From Actinomycetota bacterium (lineage in GTDB: Bacteria; Actinomycetota; Actinomycetes; Propionibacteriales; Propionibacteriaceae): a stretch of 64,000 nt of DNA. Positions 18,858 through 26,913 of the stretch are shown piece after piece. The notes below the pieces were generated by a model. That model had not been told where the DNA came from. It worked only from the letters and a program-made list of their open reading frames with translations, and made no database searches. Made by a program: the position numbers and the translations under genes. The DNA is taken from assembly GCA_020161755.1 (NCBI GenBank), contig JAIUOS010000007.1:97108-161107 (forward strand). Reading direction: 5' to 3'. Position 1 is the stretch's first letter. Each line of letters starts with the position of its first letter.

Positions 18858-18873
18858 TCGAACACCCGTTCGA
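18858..18873 (-). promoter_or_regulatory. LexA (SOS) box
   Basis: TCGAACACCCGTTCGA is a perfect match to the actinobacterial SOS box TCGAAC-N4-GTTCGA. It begins 11 bases upstream of the imuA' start codon, where a repressor would block transcription of imuA'-imuB-dnaE2. Confidence 0.95.
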
Positions 18874-18900
18874 TTTCGTCAAGCGGCGGCGGCCCCTCCC

Positions 18901-19386
18901 TCAGCCCGTGATGGACCGCAGGTCGGAGTTGACCACGCGCAGGCGGTGCTTGAGCTCGGCCGCCCACTCGGCCTGTTCGGTGCGTCCGCGGACGGCGCTG
19001 ATCACGTTCAGCTGTTCGCTGTCGGAGCGGTACCGGATCGTCGTCCGGCGCGCCTCCTGCGGGGTGAAGTCGGCGGCGGCCAGCGCAGCGGCAAGGTCGG
19101 GCTCGTCGGGATACACGCCCGCGTCCAGCCACTGCTGCACCTCGGCCGGGGTCAGTCCGGTGGCCCGCCACGGGGCGGCCACCGCACGGACGTGGTCGGG
19201 CGTGGCCCCTTCGGAGAAGAACACGCGCTCGTAGGCGTCCAGCGACTCGCGGAGCTCCCACGGCGTGGACGCCGTCGTCACCGCAGGCATCGCGGGACGT
19301 GCGTGGTCACCCGGCTCGCGCGGTGCGGGTGCCGGCAGGTACGCCTCCAGCATCCTGCGCAGCAGGTATTCCTGTTCCTCATCCAT
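18901..19386 (-). CDS. Hypothetical protein (161 residues)
   Basis: Acidic soluble protein with start MDEEQEYLLRRML, a Pro/Ala linker (PAPAPREPGDHARPA), then a predominantly helical region including TPAEVQQWLDAGVYPDEPD and DFTPQEARRTTIRY. No catalytic motif, signal peptide or membrane segment is visible, and no family is recognised with confidence. The ATG at 19386 has a G-rich Shine-Dalgarno-like stretch just upstream. It is separated from the SOS operon by the LexA box region and is not part of that operon. Confidence 0.7.
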   Translation of the reverse strand: MDEEQEYLLRRMLEAYLPAPAPREPGDHARPAMPAVTTASTPWELRESLDAYERVFFSEGATPDHVRAVAAPWRATGLTPAEVQQWLDAGVYPDEPDLAAALAAADFTPQEARRTTIRYRSDSEQLNVISAVRGRTEQAEWAAELKHRLRVVNSDLRSITG

Positions 19387-19495
19387 TTCGACGGCCCCCC
19401 CCGAACCAGCCGCCCCACCCCGAACGGCCAAGGATCAATTTGCCGGTGATCTGTGGCCGTTCGTCGGCGGCGCGCCGTAGCGCCGTCCCTGATCG

Positions 19496-20359
19496 CTAGC
19501 GCGCCACGCCCTTGCCGACCAGGACCGCCGCGTAGGTGACCTGGCCGAGGACCGTCGGGTGCAGCACCGTGGAGATGAAGGAGGTCCGCGCGTCGCACAA
19601 CCCGTGCCCGTCGAACGCCCCCGTGACGCCGGCGTAGGTGACGTCGATCCCGGCGCTGCGCGCGGCGGCGGCAGAGCCCTTGATGACCGCGTTGAGCTTG
19701 TCGGTGAGGGTGTTCACCACCGCACGGTCGGTGACGGCGATCGGGCAGGCCGTCTTCGTGCCGTACACGGTCGCCCGCTCGCCGAAGAGTTCGGGGTAGC
19801 CGGTGAGGAAGATCCGCGCGTGGGGCGCCTTGGCGTGGACGGCGGCCAGCACCTCACCCAGGCTGTAGACCTTCTGCCCGGTCGGCAGGTACACCGTGAC
19901 GCTGGGGTCGGCCAGAGCCCGGAGCGCCCCGGTCGCGTAGTCGTTGAGCTGGGCCAGGTCGCAGCCGGCCGTGGTCTGCAGGCAGCCCAGCAGGAAGAAG
20001 CCGGCGTCGTTGCCGCCGACGGTCAGGGTCACCGTCCGGGTGGACGCGTCGAGCGCGGCCACCTGCCCGCCGATCACGTCGCTGGTGAGCGCGCCGCTGC
20101 AGGCCAGGAAGCTGAGCTTCTTGAGGGTGCGCAGGCCGTTGAGCAGTTCGGGGTACGACAGGTTGCTGCGCAGGCACGCGTCCGACTCCGACTTCACCGG
20201 CAGGCCGTAGCCGGCGGCGAAGGAGTCGCCCAGCGCGGCGTAGCTCTGGGCGGTGGTGGTGGTCGGCGTGCGCTGGTGGGCCTGCGCCGGGGCGGCGACG
20301 CCGCCGAGGAGGGTGGTGCTCAGTGCGATGGCGACGAGTGCGCCGAGAATGCGTCTCAT
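19496..20359 (-). CDS. Secreted SGNH/GDSL-family esterase or lipase
   Basis: A 287-residue exported hydrolase. The signal peptide is MRRILGALVAIALSTTLLGG with a cleavable APAQA site. SGNH block I is ALGDSFAAGYG (nucleophile Ser), block III is VGGNDAGFF, and block V is TVLHPTVLGQ with the catalytic His. The usual Asp three residues before that His is replaced by Thr, as in the group that uses a Ser-His dyad. Six cysteines (CLRS, LACSG, GCLQTTAGC, TACP, GLCD) suggest disulfides, like Streptomyces secreted SGNH lipases. A strong GGGAGG box precedes the ATG at 20359. Confidence 0.9.
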   Translation of the reverse strand: MRRILGALVAIALSTTLLGGVAAPAQAHQRTPTTTTAQSYAALGDSFAAGYGLPVKSESDACLRSNLSYPELLNGLRTLKKLSFLACSGALTSDVIGGQVAALDASTRTVTLTVGGNDAGFFLLGCLQTTAGCDLAQLNDYATGALRALADPSVTVYLPTGQKVYSLGEVLAAVHAKAPHARIFLTGYPELFGERATVYGTKTACPIAVTDRAVVNTLTDKLNAVIKGSAAAARSAGIDVTYAGVTGAFDGHGLCDARTSFISTVLHPTVLGQVTYAAVLVGKGVAR

Positions 20360-20489
20360 GTGGACCTCCCGGGGTTGAGAGACGGGAGCAACACTCCACG
20401 GACGGCGGGGGTGCCGGCTCCCTTGCTGGCTCCCGAACCTACTCCCCCGCGATCCCCCCCCATCCCGGTCGGCGACGAGGTTCATGCAC

Positions 20490-20870
20490 TCACGGTCGCG
20501 CCGAGCCGGGACTGGGCGGGAGCTCCCGGCCGATCTGGAGGGCGACGATCATCGCGTCCAGGTGCAGGTCGACCACGACCGGGTCGTAGCCGCCGAAGCG
20601 CACCAGTTCGAACTGGGCGGTGTGCAGCAGTTCCAGCGCCTCCACGCGTCCCTCGGGCGTCGTCGCCAGCGCGTAGGTGCGGTCGAGCAGGTCGTCGACG
20701 TCGGTGTACGCGTAGCCCTTTCCCCGGGTGTGCGGGATCCCCCGCGCCAGGTCGATGCGACCGATCGTCGCCGGCCCGCCCATGCCGAGCCGGCGTCCGC
20801 GCAGCCACAACATCAGCAGCAGGGCCACCAGCACGACGATGGCGACGACCGCCAGGACGCCCCACTTCAT
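20490..20870 (-). CDS. Small membrane-anchored hypothetical protein
   Basis: A 126-residue protein with one N-terminal membrane segment (VLAVVAIVVLVALLLMLWL, residues 5-23), a basic stop-transfer RGRR, and a cytoplasmic domain of about 95 residues with DLLDRTYALATTPEGRVEAL and FELVRFGGYDPVVVDLHLDA. No enzyme motif is visible. It begins 20 bases after pruA ends and is on the same strand, so it may be co-transcribed with pruA. Family not recognised. Confidence 0.75.
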   Translation of the reverse strand: MKWGVLAVVAIVVLVALLLMLWLRGRRLGMGGPATIGRIDLARGIPHTRGKGYAYTDVDDLLDRTYALATTPEGRVEALELLHTAQFELVRFGGYDPVVVDLHLDAMIVALQIGRELPPSPGSARP

Positions 20871-20889
20871 GCCCCGACCCCCGGCATTC

Positions 20890-22521
20890 TCAGCTCTCCG
20901 CCAGCATGTGGGGGTAGTCGATGACCTTCGGCGGCAGCAGGTTCTCCTTGATCGAGCGCGGGCTGACCCAGCGCATCAGGTTCCACAGCGAGCCGGCCTT
21001 GTCGTTGGTGCCGGACGCGCGGCTGCCCCCGAACGGCTGCTGGCCGACGACGGCCCCGGTCGGCTTGTCGTTGACGTAGAAGTTGCCGGCGGCGTGCCGC
21101 AGGATCCGCGAGGCCTGCTCGACGGCGGCCCGGTCGGTGGCGAAGACCGCCCCGGTCAGCGCGTAGGTCGACGTCTCGTCGATCAGGCGTAGTACTTCGT
21201 CATACTTGTCGTCCTCGTAGACGAAGATGCCGAGGATCGGCCCGAAGTACTCGGTGGCGAAGATGTCCTGGTGTGGGTTGTCCGAGGTGATCAGGGTCGG
21301 ACGCAGGTACCAGCCCTCGCTGCGGTCGTAGGTGCCGCCGGCCACGATCTCGGCATCACCGGCGTTCCTGGCCTGGTCGACGGCCCCGGAGAGCTTCACG
21401 AAAGCCCGCTCGTCGATCACGGCGGAGGTGAAGTTCGCGAAGTCACGGACGTCGCCCACGGCGAGGGCTTCGGTGCGGGCGATGAGGTCGTCCTTGATCC
21501 TGCCCCACAGGCTGCGCGGCAGGTAGGCCCGGGACGCGGCCGAGCACTTCTGGCCGGAGTACTCGAACGCGCCGCGCACCAGGGCGGTCACCAGGGCGTC
21601 CGGATCGGCGCTGGGGTGCGCGACCACGAAGTCCTTGCCGCCGGTCTCCCCGACCAGTCGCGGGTAGGTCCGGTAGCCGGAGATGTTCGCGCCGACCTGT
21701 CCCCACAGGCCCTGGAACACCCGGGTCGACCCGGTGAAGTGGATACCGGCCAGGACGGGGTCGGCGAGCGCGACGTCGGAGACCTCGGCGCCGTGGCCGG
21801 GGAGCATGTTGATCACGCCGGCCGGCAGCCCGGCCTCGACCAGCAGGTCCATCCAGAACGACGCGGCGAAGCTCTGGGTCAGCGCCGGCTTCCAGATCAC
21901 GGTGTTGCCCATCAGGGCCGGCGCGGTCGGCAGGTTGCCGGCGATCGCGGTGAAGTTGAACGGCGTGATCGCGTACACGAACCCGTCGAGCGAGCGGTAG
22001 TCCATGCGGTTCCACATGCCCGGGCCGGAGATCGGCTGGTGCGCGTGCAGTTCGCGGGCGAACGCCACGTTGAACCGCAGGAAGTCGATGAGTTCGCAGG
22101 CGGAGTCGATCTCGGCCTGCTGTGCGGTCTTGCCCTGGCCCAGCATGGTGGCGCCGTTGAGCCGGTCGCGCCACGGCCCGGCGAGCAGTTCGGCGGCCCG
22201 CAGGAACACGGCCGCCCGCTCGTCGAACGGGGTCTCGGCCCAGCCGGGGGCAGCAGCCTGCGCGGCGGCGATGGCCGCGGCGGCATCCGCTCCGGTGGCC
22301 TGGTGCACCCGGGCCAGCAGGGTCGAGTGGTCGGACGGCATGCGCACCTCGTGCACGTCCGCGCCGCCGACCGGTTGGTTGTCGACGACCGGCAGCACAT
22401 CGACGGGGTTCGCCGCCAGCGTGCCGAGCGCCTTCTTCAGGGAAGCCCGTTCCGGGGTGCCGGGGGCGTAGCTGCGGACCGGTTCGTTGACCGGCCCGGG
22501 TACCTGGGTGATCGCGTCCAC
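20890..22521 (-). CDS. pruA: L-glutamate gamma-semialdehyde (1-pyrroline-5-carboxylate) dehydrogenase
   Basis: Second step of proline degradation: oxidises glutamate-gamma-semialdehyde to glutamate with NAD. The 543-residue length matches the monofunctional P5CDH1 group. Aldehyde-dehydrogenase features include ITPFNFTAIAGNLP, NTVIWKPA, HFTGSTRVF, GETGGKDFVV with the general-base Glu, and YSGQKCSAASRAYLP with the catalytic Cys. The end PFGGSRASGTNDKAGS is typical. The usual partner, proline dehydrogenase (putA/prodh), is not in the window. Its product glutamate could feed gdhB. Confidence 0.95.
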   Translation of the reverse strand: MDAITQVPGPVNEPVRSYAPGTPERASLKKALGTLAANPVDVLPVVDNQPVGGADVHEVRMPSDHSTLLARVHQATGADAAAAIAAAQAAAPGWAETPFDERAAVFLRAAELLAGPWRDRLNGATMLGQGKTAQQAEIDSACELIDFLRFNVAFARELHAHQPISGPGMWNRMDYRSLDGFVYAITPFNFTAIAGNLPTAPALMGNTVIWKPALTQSFAASFWMDLLVEAGLPAGVINMLPGHGAEVSDVALADPVLAGIHFTGSTRVFQGLWGQVGANISGYRTYPRLVGETGGKDFVVAHPSADPDALVTALVRGAFEYSGQKCSAASRAYLPRSLWGRIKDDLIARTEALAVGDVRDFANFTSAVIDERAFVKLSGAVDQARNAGDAEIVAGGTYDRSEGWYLRPTLITSDNPHQDIFATEYFGPILGIFVYEDDKYDEVLRLIDETSTYALTGAVFATDRAAVEQASRILRHAAGNFYVNDKPTGAVVGQQPFGGSRASGTNDKAGSLWNLMRWVSPRSIKENLLPPKVIDYPHMLAES

Positions 22522-22592
22522 ACCGGGACTCTAGCCGCGACCACCAGCACGGAACGAACTCCGCGCGACACCCCTGCCCCGGGTCACCCGGC

Positions 22593-23393
22593 TCAGCTCG
22601 CCGCAGCCTCCTGGCGCCGTTTCTTCGCCGCCTCCACGGACGCGCGCAGCGCGGCCACCAGGTCGACGACCTGGGCCTCCTGCGGCGCCTCGGCCGTCGG
22701 CGCGGGCACCTCGACGCCCTCCAGCTTGGCGGTGATCACCTGCTCGAGCGCCTCCCGGTAGTTGTCGGTGAACGCGGCGGGGTCGAACTCGCCCGACAGT
22801 TGCTCGATGAACGAGCGGGCCATCGCCACCTCGGCCTCGCTGACGGTGACGTCACCCTCGGGCTCGGCGAACGAGCCGTCACGCAGCTCGTCGGGCCACA
22901 GCATGGTGTGCATCCGCAGTACGTCGCCCACCGGACGGATCAGCGCCAGTGTCTCCCGGGAGCGCAGGGCGACCTTCACCACCGCCGCCTTGCCGGTCTC
23001 GGCCAGCGCCTCCCGCAGCAGCACGTACGGCTTGGTGCCGACCTTCTCGGCCTCCAGGAAGTAGGTGCGGTCGAAGTACGTGGGGTCGATGTCGTCCACG
23101 TCCACGAACTGCACGACGTCGACGCTCTTGCCGTCGGCGGCGGGCAGGTCGGCGAAGTCACCGGGCTCGAGGATCGCCATCCGGCCGTCCGCGGCCTCGT
23201 AGCCCTTCGCGATCTCGGCGTAGGGCACTTCCTCGCCGTCCAGTTCGCACACCCGCTTGTAGCGGATCCGTCCGCCGTCGGCGGCGTGGACCTGCCGGAA
23301 GCTGATGTCCTTCTCCTCGGTGGCCCCGTAGATCTTGACCGGGATGGTGACGAGCCCGAAGGACACCGCACCCTTCCAGATGGACCTCGGCAT
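22593..23393 (-). CDS. ku: Ku DNA end-binding protein
   Basis: Prokaryotic Ku, the ring-shaped homodimer that binds double-strand ends and recruits LigD for non-homologous end joining. It is 266 residues, a typical bacterial length, with the canonical start MPRSIWKGAVSFGLVTIPVK, the core YKRVCELDGEEVPY, DPTYFDRTYFLEAEK and the conserved helix EVAMARSFIEQL. The tail after residue 225 is basic and helical (ASVEAAKKRRQEAAAS), as in other minimal Ku proteins. ligD is not in the window. Confidence 0.95.
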   Translation of the reverse strand: MPRSIWKGAVSFGLVTIPVKIYGATEEKDISFRQVHAADGGRIRYKRVCELDGEEVPYAEIAKGYEAADGRMAILEPGDFADLPAADGKSVDVVQFVDVDDIDPTYFDRTYFLEAEKVGTKPYVLLREALAETGKAAVVKVALRSRETLALIRPVGDVLRMHTMLWPDELRDGSFAEPEGDVTVSEAEVAMARSFIEQLSGEFDPAAFTDNYREALEQVITAKLEGVEVPAPTAEAPQEAQVVDLVAALRASVEAAKKRRQEAAAS

Positions 23394-23436
23394 GGCTGCC
23401 CTCCCTGCTCCCGTAGCTGCGCTGACTACCTACCGA

Positions 23437-23910
23437 TCAACCAGCACCCAGCTGCTTCCATTCCGCGGCGCCGTGCCAGAGTAGGTCCGCCCCCTCCAGC
23501 AGCGCCACCACGGCCGGCTCGTCCCAGGCCTGCGCCAGGTCGAGTCCGGACGCCGCACCGGCGGCGGCGGCGGCCAACTGCGGGACGCCCGCGTCGTCGG
23601 CGAACAGGCTCTGCACGTCGCCGTAGCGCAGGACGCCGGTGGTCGCCACCTCACCGAAGTCGGGGTCGCCACCCGGCGCCGGGACCGTGTCGGCCTCGAC
23701 CACCGCCACCAGCCGCTGCCCGGACGCGGCCAGCGACGCCACCGAGGCCACGAGCAGCGCGATGTGCTCGGCCTCCTCGTCGTCACCGGTGTCGAACGCC
23801 GCTCGCAGGCCATCGGTGGCCGCGTACCCGCGCACCGGCCCGGACAGGTCGCCGCCGGCCGCCCATTCGGCGAGCTGCGTGGGCGACAGCGGCAGGAAGA
23901 ACAGGGTCAT
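23437..23910 (-). CDS. DUF6912-like hypothetical protein
   Basis: A 157-residue soluble protein. The N-terminus [16 protein letters not shown] followed by [22 protein letters not shown] and RLVAVVEAD resembles the actinobacterial DUF6912 family. Acidic composition; no catalytic motif visible. Its start overlaps the stop of the upstream WS/DGAT-like gene (ATGA), so the two are translationally coupled and probably act in the same process. Function unknown. Confidence 0.78.
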   Translation of the reverse strand: MTLFFLPLSPTQLAEWAAGGDLSGPVRGYAATDGLRAAFDTGDDEEAEHIALLVASVASLAASGQRLVAVVEADTVPAPGGDPDFGEVATTGVLRYGDVQSLFADDAGVPQLAAAAAGAASGLDLAQAWDEPAVVALLEGADLLWHGAAEWKQLGAG

Positions 23911-25166
23911 CGCACCTCCGCCCTCAAGGCGCCCAGTTCGGCGCCGATGTCACGTGCCCAGCGTCCCAGGGGCTCGACGGCGGTGGCGCCGAGCGTGACC
24001 CGGCCGCGGAAGCTGGTGATCGAAACGCTCACCTGCTCGTCGTCGGTGGTGGCGGTCAGCGCGTACACCTGCCGCAGCTTCGCCTGACCGAGGTAGCGGT
24101 CGCCGTCGGGGCCGGGCACGTTGGTGACCATCACCGTGTGCGGACGCCCGGCGGCCACCGTGCCGGCGGCCACGGCGTGCAGCGTCGGCGGGGCGAACCC
24201 GGCCAGGTCCACCAGGTCGCGGGCGGGCACGCTCACGCCGGTGTCGGTGCGGGCCCGGGTCAGCGTCGCGATCGTGCGCAGGCGCTCGGCCGCGGACGGG
24301 GCCGTCACCGGCAGGCCCAGCCACGACGGGGCGATCCGGCAGCCGATCGCGCTCTCGAGCACGGCAGGTTCCTGCACGGCCAGCGGCCCCAGCGCCACCG
24401 GGTCGGCCACCGGACGACCGTGGTCGACCAGCCAGCCACGCACCCCGGCGGTGGCCAGGCAGAGCAGGACGTCGTGGGTCGTGCAGGCGAAGGCCGCGCG
24501 CACGTCGGCCAGCACGTCGAGGTCGACCTCGACACCGGCCACGTGCTGGGCGCGCGGACTCGCGGCGACCGTCCGGACGGCGTTCTCCACCATCCCGAGC
24601 AGCCCGGTGGCGGCGCCGGAGAGGGCGCGCAGCGGGTCGTTGAGGGCGCCCACCACGTCACCGAGTCCTGGCGGCTGGGTCTCCGACGGCTCCCAGTCGG
24701 TGGCCGGTCCGGTGACCGGTCCGGGCCGGGTGTCGAACAGTTCCTGGAGCAGGTGCACGTTGTCGTAGCCGTCCACCAGGGCGGGGTGCGCGCGCACCAC
24801 CAGCGCCGTGGTGCCCGGCCCGAGCCCCTCCACCAGGGTCGCGTCCCACAGCGGGTGCACCCGTTCGAAGCTGGTCGCCAGCCGGGCCGCCAGCCAGTCC
24901 TCGAGCCGCTGCCCGGGCGCCAGGGCGTCGGTGTGCACGTGCCCGGACACGCTGAAGTTGGGGTCGTCCACCCAGCCCGGCACCGGCCAGCCACTGACCA
25001 GCCGGCGGAAGCGCGGCGCGTAGTCGATGCGGTCCTTGACCTGCTCGATCAGCTGCGCGCGGCTCAGCGGCCCGGACAGCACGGCCACGACCGCCTGCTG
25101 CCACGGCTGCGCCGCCTGGTCGCGCGCGAGCAGGGCCGCCTCGGTCACCGTCACCGGGTCACTCAC
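23907..25166 (-). CDS. WS/DGAT-like (wax ester synthase/acyl-CoA:diacylglycerol acyltransferase) domain protein, altered active site
   Basis: A 419-residue member of the WS/DGAT condensation-like fold, whose active members transfer acyl chains to alcohols or diacylglycerol. Family context includes [14 protein letters not shown] and [12 protein letters not shown], with late motifs [20 protein letters not shown]. The catalytic HHxxxDG motif reads HPALVDG: the second His, the catalytic one in this family, is Pro. The protein may therefore be catalytically impaired or have another role. It is translationally coupled to the DUF6912-like gene downstream. Confidence 0.85.
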   Translation of the reverse strand: MSDPVTVTEAALLARDQAAQPWQQAVVAVLSGPLSRAQLIEQVKDRIDYAPRFRRLVSGWPVPGWVDDPNFSVSGHVHTDALAPGQRLEDWLAARLATSFERVHPLWDATLVEGLGPGTTALVVRAHPALVDGYDNVHLLQELFDTRPGPVTGPATDWEPSETQPPGLGDVVGALNDPLRALSGAATGLLGMVENAVRTVAASPRAQHVAGVEVDLDVLADVRAAFACTTHDVLLCLATAGVRGWLVDHGRPVADPVALGPLAVQEPAVLESAIGCRIAPSWLGLPVTAPSAAERLRTIATLTRARTDTGVSVPARDLVDLAGFAPPTLHAVAAGTVAAGRPHTVMVTNVPGPDGDRYLGQAKLRQVYALTATTDDEQVSVSITSFRGRVTLGATAVEPLGRWARDIGAELGALRAEVR

Positions 25167-25189
25167 GGTTTCACCCTACTCACGCCCGT

Positions 25190-26437
25190 TCACTCGACGA
25201 GGTACGGCGGGACCGGCACGCTGCGGTCCTGCCAGACGAACCGCGGGATCCGTCCGAGCCACCCGCGCAGCACCTCGCCGCAGTCGTCCACGATCAGCAG
25301 GTCGTGGTCCTCCACCTCGAACGCCACGACCGGGCCGGAGACCGTCCAGCCTCGCGGACGCCGGGCCAGCAGCCACTCCATCGTTCGCGGGTGGATCACG
25401 TCGGAGGCGAACTTCGGGTCCGCGGTGCGCACCGTGAACGCCTTGTTGAAGTCGGTGCTCTCGAACCGCACCTTCTCCCCCACCCGACCGCCGTTGACCG
25501 ACAGTGCCGGGAAGAAGAACGGCAGCACGAAGCCGCAGACCGGCTCGGAGTGGTCGTCGGTGACCGTCCGGGTGTGGGTGTGGCCCTCGGAGTCGGTGGT
25601 GGTCTCGATGCGGTCGGTCTTCCAGTGGTGGACGAACGCCTCCACGCGGATGCCGTCACGCACGCCGCGCACGAGGTCCTCGGTGCGGTGCCCGTAGCCG
25701 TCGCTGGTCACCGGGTAGGTGTCCAGCACGGTGTCGTCGCTGCCGACGAACTCCCACTCGGGGTGCCCGTAGTACCAGTTGGGCGCGGACGGCGGGACCT
25801 GCCGCGCCACCAGCGCCGGCGCGGCGGCGATCGCCTGCGCGACCGGATCGAGGGCGGCGAGGAAGCCGCTGAGGTCGTCGGGGTCCTTCGGCGCGCCGGA
25901 CGCGACCAGCCGCGAGCCGTCCACACCGAGGTCGATGCCGCCCACCCGCTGGCCGAAGGCCGCGACCGATGCCTCGACCCCGCCCAGCAGGTCGCGGACC
26001 AGGCCGGCGTCCCCGGTGATCACCCGGACGCCGCCCTCCTCGCCCTGCACGAGGGTGCGGCCGGCCATGCCGATGCCCACCCGCGGCTGCCCGGTGCCGG
26101 ACAGGAACGCGTCCGGGAGCGCGAACGGCAACTGCAGGCAGGCCACGCGCTCGGAGTACGACGGCCCGGCGTCGCGGTAGGTGTACTCGAACACCCGGAA
26201 GCCGAAGCCGGCCGGGGTCGTACCGGCGACCAGCTCGTCGACCGTCCGCCCCAGGCCCAGGCCGAACGGCGGCGCCTGCAGGTCGGCCACGTCCGCCATC
26301 GTCGGGTTCGACTCGTGCGACCAGCCGAGCGCGCGCACCTGGTTCAGGTAGTGGCGGCGCCGCAGCCACAGCACCAGGCCGACGACAACGGCCACCCCCA
26401 CCGCGAGCAGCACCCAGGTGCCGATTCCGTGCGACAT
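25190..26437 (-). CDS. Membrane-anchored DUF3137-like hypothetical protein
   Basis: A 415-residue protein with an N-terminal membrane anchor (WVLLAVGVAVVVGLVLWLR, residues 8-26) and a large soluble region. The late segment GRVGEKVRFESTDFNKAFTV, followed by HPRTMEWLLARRP and VAFEVEDHDLLIV, resembles DUF3137 proteins; an internal His-rich turn DSEGHTHTRTVTDDHSE precedes it. No catalytic residues recognised. The ATG at 26437 follows a GGGGGG ribosome-binding stretch; longer frames begin in non-coding sequence between the divergent genes. Confidence 0.76.
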   Translation of the reverse strand: MSHGIGTWVLLAVGVAVVVGLVLWLRRRHYLNQVRALGWSHESNPTMADVADLQAPPFGLGLGRTVDELVAGTTPAGFGFRVFEYTYRDAGPSYSERVACLQLPFALPDAFLSGTGQPRVGIGMAGRTLVQGEEGGVRVITGDAGLVRDLLGGVEASVAAFGQRVGGIDLGVDGSRLVASGAPKDPDDLSGFLAALDPVAQAIAAAPALVARQVPPSAPNWYYGHPEWEFVGSDDTVLDTYPVTSDGYGHRTEDLVRGVRDGIRVEAFVHHWKTDRIETTTDSEGHTHTRTVTDDHSEPVCGFVLPFFFPALSVNGGRVGEKVRFESTDFNKAFTVRTADPKFASDVIHPRTMEWLLARRPRGWTVSGPVVAFEVEDHDLLIVDDCGEVLRGWLGRIPRFVWQDRSVPVPPYLVE

Positions 26438-26511
26438 CCGTCCCCCCTTCGCGCCTGGGCCATAGGGTAGGCGAAGCGCCGACGCCGCGGCGCGAAACGG
26501 CAGGAGGACAC

Positions 26512-26913
26512 ATGCGTCGGGCCATCGGACCACTTCTCGGACTGCTCCTGCTGGCCGGCTGCACGGGTACTGCGCCCACCACCACCGCACCGGGTACGTC
26601 CGCGTCGGCGAGCACCGGCGCGTCCGCGTCCACCGAGGTCCCCCGGGCCGGTTCGACGACGGTCGAGATCACCCTGGCCGACGGCAAGGCCGACCCCAAC
26701 GGGCAGCGCCTCGAACTCGCCAAGGGCACCACGCTGATCCTGCAGGTCACGGCCGACCACGCCGACGAGGTGCACGTGCACGGCTACGACATCGAGATCG
26801 AGGTGGCGGCGGGCAAGACGGTCACCAAGGAGATCGTGCTCGACCAGGTCGGACGGTTCGAGGTGGAGTCGCACGAGCCCCCGCTGACGATCCTCCAGCT
26901 CGTCGTGTCGTGA
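26512..26913 (+). CDS. Cupredoxin-like lipoprotein
   Basis: A 133-residue predicted lipoprotein. The signal peptide and lipobox are GLLLLAGC (Cys18), followed by a Thr/Ser/Ala-rich linker and a beta-rich domain of about 85 residues (TVEITLADGKADPNGQRLEL, then DEVHVHGYD and EVESHEPPLTILQLVV) resembling cupredoxins. The His residues in HVHGYD and ESHE could bind copper, but the type-1 Cys ligand is absent. A clear AGGAGG box precedes the ATG. The next gene overlaps it by GTGA, so the lipoprotein and the membrane protein form a coupled pair. Confidence 0.85.
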   Translation: MRRAIGPLLGLLLLAGCTGTAPTTTAPGTSASASTGASASTEVPRAGSTTVEITLADGKADPNGQRLELAKGTTLILQVTADHADEVHVHGYDIEIEVAAGKTVTKEIVLDQVGRFEVESHEPPLTILQLVVS

